From NCBI GenBank assembly GCA_029858165.1, contig JAOUFO010000076.1, positions 1 to 7,810 on the forward strand: 7,810 nt of DNA, written 5' to 3'. The translations under genes were made by a program, and so were the position numbers. The notes beneath the pieces are model-generated. The model saw only the letters and a program-made list of their open reading frames with translations, ran no database searches and was not told where the DNA came from. This DNA is from Deltaproteobacteria bacterium. GTDB lineage: Bacteria; SAR324; JACQKK01. Positions 6,353 to 7,810 of the stretch are shown here, piece by piece (position 1 is the stretch's first letter; each line of letters opens with the position of its first letter).

Positions 6353-7599
6353 AAAGGTTCCTTGTGTGCCTGGACGTTCATCAATGAAACGTGATGGGAC
6401 CATCCTTGGTGATCAACATCCAACGGTTGCCCGAGCAACGCCAGGGCTTTGTGATTGGGCCGCCCCAAGGGCAGCCGGGCCAGTTCATCCGGGGTGGCCC
6501 ACCGGGCCGTATACGGTCCGTCAACCGCCTCACCGGCCAGGATAACAGCCGGATCGGTTTCATCCAGGCGGCCCAAAAGGCAATCCCAGGTAAAATGCAA
6601 ATGGGTAAGGCCGTGGCGCACCTGACCCAGGTTTTGGGGGGGATATCCCGCCCCCCCGACCGGTTTAAACCCCGCCGGGCCGCCATCAAGACCCATTTCC
6701 TCCAACAAACGGTGATAGCCGGAAAGAACCGATTCTCCCGGTTCCAGGACCAGCCAGGGGAATTCCCACAATCCCCCCCACACCCCCTTGGCCGGTCGGC
6801 GGCGGACCAGCCACCGGCCCTGGTTTCCCAACAGACTCATCACCCCCTGAACCCGGGCCGCCTTGGGCTGGTGGGCGGCGGCGGGCAAATCCCCCTGCCG
6901 CCCCCGGGTATAGGCCACACAGTCCAACCCCAGGGGGCAATTGGCACATTCCGGGTGGACCGGGCGGCAAATCAGGCTGCCCAGTTCCATCAGCCCCTGG
7001 TTCAACGCCCTGGGCCCCCCCAGGGATAAGCCCCTCCTGCCCCCCGCCGCCTTTACCAGCCCTTCGGCCAGGGCGGCCACTTGCTTTTTTCCTTCCTTCC
7101 CGGAAGGCGGTTCCTCCAAAGCGGCCAGCCGGGCCACCACCCGCCCCACATTGCCATCCACCGCCGGAACCGGCAGGTTAAAGGCCGTGGAGCCGACGGC
7201 CCCGGCCGTGTAAGGCCCCACTCCCGGCAAGGCCAGCAACCCTTCCCAGGTATCCGGCACCTCCCCCCCGGATTCCACCATCATCCGGGCCGCCTTGTGC
7301 AGGTTCCGCGCCCGGCTGTAATACCCCAGCCCTTCCCACAGTTTCAGCACTTCTTCCTGGGTGGCCGCCGCCACATCCTCCAAGGCCGGAAACCGGTCCA
7401 TCCACCGCCGGTAATAGGGCAGCAGGGTCTCCATCCGGGTCTGTTGGGCCATTGTTTCGGCCACCCACACCCGGTAGGGGTGGTAATCCCCTCGCCAGGG
7501 CAAAGGCCGGGCGTTGGCCCCGAACCAGACCATCAACCGGCTTCCCACCTGTTGGTTCCAAGGGGGGGTACCCGGAGGGGAGGGGTTGCGCCGTGCCAT
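6349..7599 (-). CDS. mutY: Adenine DNA glycosylase MutY
   Basis: Removes adenine mispaired with 8-oxoguanine or guanine, preventing G:C to T:A changes in base-excision repair. The protein has 416 residues, longer than the 350 of E. coli MutY. The N-terminal helical domain shows the catalytic Glu E48 in WVAETMAQQT, GLGYYSRARN at 90-99, the helix-hairpin-helix LPGVGPYTA at 124-132, and the catalytic Asp D148 in VDGN. The iron-sulfur cluster cysteines C211, C218, C221 and C227 fit the C-X6-C-X2-C-X5-C pattern exactly. The C-terminal NUDIX-like domain that reads the 8-oxoguanine is present, with GVWGGLWEFP at 272-281 and HGLTHLHFTW at 330-339. A roughly 25-residue tail after the usual Lys-Ala-Leu end, at 391-416, is not explained. 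AGGA lies four bases before the ATG, a weak close site. It is the first gene after a terminator, so a promoter should lie between 7600 and 7727. I see only a poor match there (TATAGT at 7693-7698 without a convincing -35). Its stop overlaps the ddl start. Confidence 0.97.
   Translation of the reverse strand: MARRNPSPPGTPPWNQQVGSRLMVWFGANARPLPWRGDYHPYRVWVAETMAQQTRMETLLPYYRRWMDRFPALEDVAAATQEEVLKLWEGLGYYSRARNLHKAARMMVESGGEVPDTWEGLLALPGVGPYTAGAVGSTAFNLPVPAVDGNVGRVVARLAALEEPPSGKEGKKQVAALAEGLVKAAGGRRGLSLGGPRALNQGLMELGSLICRPVHPECANCPLGLDCVAYTRGRQGDLPAAAHQPKAARVQGVMSLLGNQGRWLVRRRPAKGVWGGLWEFPWLVLEPGESVLSGYHRLLEEMGLDGGPAGFKPVGGAGYPPQNLGQVRHGLTHLHFTWDCLLGRLDETDPAVILAGEAVDGPYTARWATPDELARLPLGRPNHKALALLGQPLDVDHQGWSHHVSLMNVQAHKEPL
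6358..6363 (-). promoter_or_regulatory. Ribosome binding site of ddl, inside the mutY 3' end
   Basis: On the minus strand this reads AAGGAA; the AAGGA core is six bases before the ATG at 6352 and lies within the last mutY codons (Lys-Glu). With the ATGA overlap it fixes the ddl start and indicates translational coupling to mutY. Confidence 0.75.
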
Positions 7600-7727
7600 A
7601 GGGTCCTAACCGGGGTGAAAGGGTGTCTCGCTGGAGCTATTCTGGCTTAAAACAGGGGGAATAGAAAAGAGGGAAAAACAAACCCGCCTCTGACTATAAA
7701 GGAGTGGTCCGACTTCACGGCGGGGAC

Positions 7728-7758
7728 AAAAAAAAGGGAGGCCCTGGGGCCTCCCTTT
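7728..7758 (-). terminator. Strong intrinsic terminator of the gene upstream of mutY
   Basis: Read on the minus strand, an 11-bp perfect stem (AAAGGGAGGCC with GGCCTCCCTTT, loop CCAG) spans 7758-7733, and its last three T begin a run of eight T at 7735-7728. The plus strand has no T run beyond the stem, so it works for minus-strand transcription. It separates the gene ending at 7796 from mutY. Confidence 0.9.
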
Positions 7759-7795
7759 ACACGGTACAAGCGAATGTTTCATACCAACCGACAGA

Positions 7796-7810
7796 TTACT
7801 TGAAGCCGGA
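7796..7810 (-). CDS. Possible last codons of an upstream gene, ending Ser-Gly-Phe-Lys-stop
   Basis: From the right edge, one minus-strand frame reads Ser-Gly-Phe-Lys then TAA at 7798-7796, 37 bases before the terminator stem. The strong terminator implies that a minus-strand gene ends here. Another frame reaches a TGA slightly later, still before the stem, so the true frame cannot be settled from 15 bases. The product is unknown. Confidence 0.35.
   Translation of the reverse strand, partial: SGFK

Noticed and set aside
6353..6403. A 17-residue longer N-terminus for ddl
   Set aside because: It lies wholly inside mutY and precedes the normal ligase N-terminus. The ATG at 6352 has a good ribosome site and overlaps the mutY stop.

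Overview
The window is one bacterial stretch in which every supportable gene lies on the minus strand, so transcription reads from high to low coordinates. It is GC-rich by eye and carries many runs of seven or more G or C. The gene set (mutY, a DdlA-type D-Ala-D-Ala ligase, a CheY-like regulator, a very large coiled-coil protein and a polytopic membrane protein) fits a Gram-negative, probably pseudomonadotan, bacterium. I cannot place it further from sequence alone. No RNA gene, insertion sequence, CRISPR array or attachment site was seen.

Layout in transcription order. At the right edge a few codons and a TAA stop may be the end of an upstream gene, followed by a strong intrinsic terminator (7728-7758). 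mutY (7599-6349) then begins a new unit. ddl (6352-5195) overlaps mutY by an ATGA, which fixes the ddl start 17 codons inside the longest open frame. After 109 bases comes a single-domain response regulator (5085-4723). After another 68 bases comes a 1298-residue cytoplasmic protein (4654-758) with long helical and coiled-coil regions. Its C-terminus looks like a degenerate receiver domain. After 113 bases a membrane protein starts (644) and runs off the left edge; it has about six membrane segments, most with a histidine in or beside them.

How they work together. MutY and Ddl are housekeeping functions (A:G mismatch repair, peptidoglycan precursor synthesis), joined by translational coupling rather than pathway. 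The response regulator and the large protein form the least explained part: a free receiver beside a large scaffold-like protein that itself ends in an apparent receiver-like fold with altered key residues. A signalling or spatial-organisation role is inference only. No clear terminator was seen between mutY and the left edge, so the genes could be one transcript, although the gaps of 68-113 bases leave room for internal promoters.
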